64,000 nucleotides of DNA from CAJGBR01 sp045637425. Lineage in GTDB: Bacteria > Bacteroidota > Bacteroidia > Bacteroidales > Rikenellaceae. Positions 63,633 through 64,000 of this stretch are shown here, one piece after another. How positions within the stretch are numbered: the first letter of the stretch is position 1; each line of letters starts with the position of its first letter. The stretch is taken from positions 62,001 through 126,000 of the forward strand of contig JAZTZL010000006.1 of NCBI GenBank assembly GCA_045637425.1, written 5' to 3'. Below the pieces are notes generated by a model. The model searched no databases and was not told the origin of the DNA. It was given only the letters and a program-made list of their open reading frames with translations. The position numbers were made by a program, and so were the translations under genes.

Positions 63633-63712
63633 ACTACTCGGAACAATACCAAAATGTAAGACATAAAATGAAAAAAAATACATTATTTCATACAAATAGG
63701 ATATTTTTCAAA

Positions 63713-63743
63713 TTTACCTTATCAAGAAAAATATATACCTTTG
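63713..63743 (+). promoter_or_regulatory. Promoter of the last gene in the window
   Basis: TTTA (63713-63716), a 19-bp spacer and TACCTTTG (63736-63743) match the Bacteroidetes consensus with one -33 mismatch, 23 bp before the ATG at 63767. Confidence 0.45.
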
Positions 63744-63766
63744 CAGCGAAATTTAGAGTGATTGAA

Positions 63767-64000
63767 ATGTTTAGGATTTGTTTAATTTCTCTGCTGTTGC
63801 TTGTTTCTGGCAGCGCGTGGTCTAATACTTCCGAAAATAGTAATAAAAATAAAAAAGCAACCTTTATTGCATTCAACAGCAACATAGGTACATTAATGAA
63901 GACCAACGACTTCCTAAAAGATGCAAACATTCCGTTCAGCACATCTTATTCGCTGAAATTCGGGTTTAATGCAAAAGGGGACGATTGGCGCGATTTCGCA
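63767..64000 (+). CDS. Exported protein, N-terminal part; possibly acyloxyacyl hydrolase (PagL-like)
   Basis: 78 codons are visible and the frame stays open to the window edge. A signal peptide (MFRICLISLLLLVSGSAWS) is followed by an asparagine/lysine-rich linker and a beta-type segment (NSNIGTLMKTNDFLKD, then SLKFGFNAKGDDW). The GxLxxTNxFLK pattern reminds me of Bacteroidetes acyloxyacyl hydrolase/PagL-like outer-membrane barrels that trim lipid A acyl chains, but the catalytic residues are beyond the window. Treat the family as tentative. Confidence 0.45.
   Translation, partial: MFRICLISLLLLVSGSAWSNTSENSNKNKKATFIAFNSNIGTLMKTNDFLKDANIPFSTSYSLKFGFNAKGDDWRDFA

Overview
The window is a gene-dense stretch of chromosome from a member of the Bacteroidota, most likely order Bacteroidales. 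Several things support this. Putative promoters repeatedly match the Bacteroidetes pattern TTTG-N19/20-TAnnTTTG. Ribosome-binding sites are weak and intergenic regions are AT-rich. The primary sigma factor is the short 286-residue Bacteroidetes form. Lineage-restricted families appear (DUF5606, DUF4954, PG0541-type RND-associated protein, BioG-type esterase). I cannot assign a genus. The MqnB/MqnD genes indicate menaquinone synthesis by the futalosine route. I found no rRNA, tRNA, insertion sequence, prophage or CRISPR array.

Layout. 1-1.4 kb: end of a metal-ABC cassette and an XRE regulator. 1.7-4.7 kb: bifunctional RelA/SpoT, a small membrane protein and a HIT hydrolase. 4.9-5.6 kb: rpmI-rplT without infC, with a possible pseudoknot between them. 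5.7-10.2 kb: pseudouridine synthase, cytidine deaminase, MnmD, RpoD, an HtrA-like protease and a DUF5606 protein. 10.2-15.2 kb: glmS and the compact dnaA-bcp-recA operon. 15.4-18.8 kb: phosphosugar mutase, an MBL hydrolase and an SDR. 18.8-25.7 kb: nitrilase-like amidase, uvrA, der, a degenerate secreted GH2 (LacZ-like) protein and rlmH, reading leftward. 25.8-35.7 kb, rightward: CvfB-like and DUF4954 proteins, two MATE exporters, then a tight run yicC-gmk-nadD-TPR-yqaA-aroE-membrane protein. 35.9-42.4 kb, leftward: a TetR-controlled RND tripartite efflux operon with a small partner protein.

42.5-48.9 kb is the most unusual operon. A second long RelA/SpoT homologue with a degenerate hydrolase site is followed by an in-frame fusion of a DUF454 membrane domain to futalosine hydrolase (MqnB), then mqnD, bioF, bioG and bioC. 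Every junction overlaps. 49.1-50.5 kb holds a sugar nucleotidyltransferase and a miniature aldose-epimerase-like protein with a non-ATG start. 50.6-50.9 kb is an array of ~77-bp tandem repeats with alternating complementary arms. 50.9-58.1 kb, rightward: ffh, folD, tsaD, purM, queD, a polyprenyl synthase and a U32 peptidase. 58.1-60.8 kb, leftward: ychF-gltX. 60.9-64 kb: an AsmA-like protein and the start of a probable outer-membrane acyloxyacyl hydrolase.

Most genes are housekeeping. The points worth a second look are the rel2-mqn-bio operon with its fusion, the GH2 pseudoenzyme locked into the der operon, the mini-epimerase, the hairpin repeat array before ffh, the candidate L20 leader pseudoknot, and the palindromes at the TetR and XRE promoters. 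Promoter, terminator and RNA-structure calls were made by eye.
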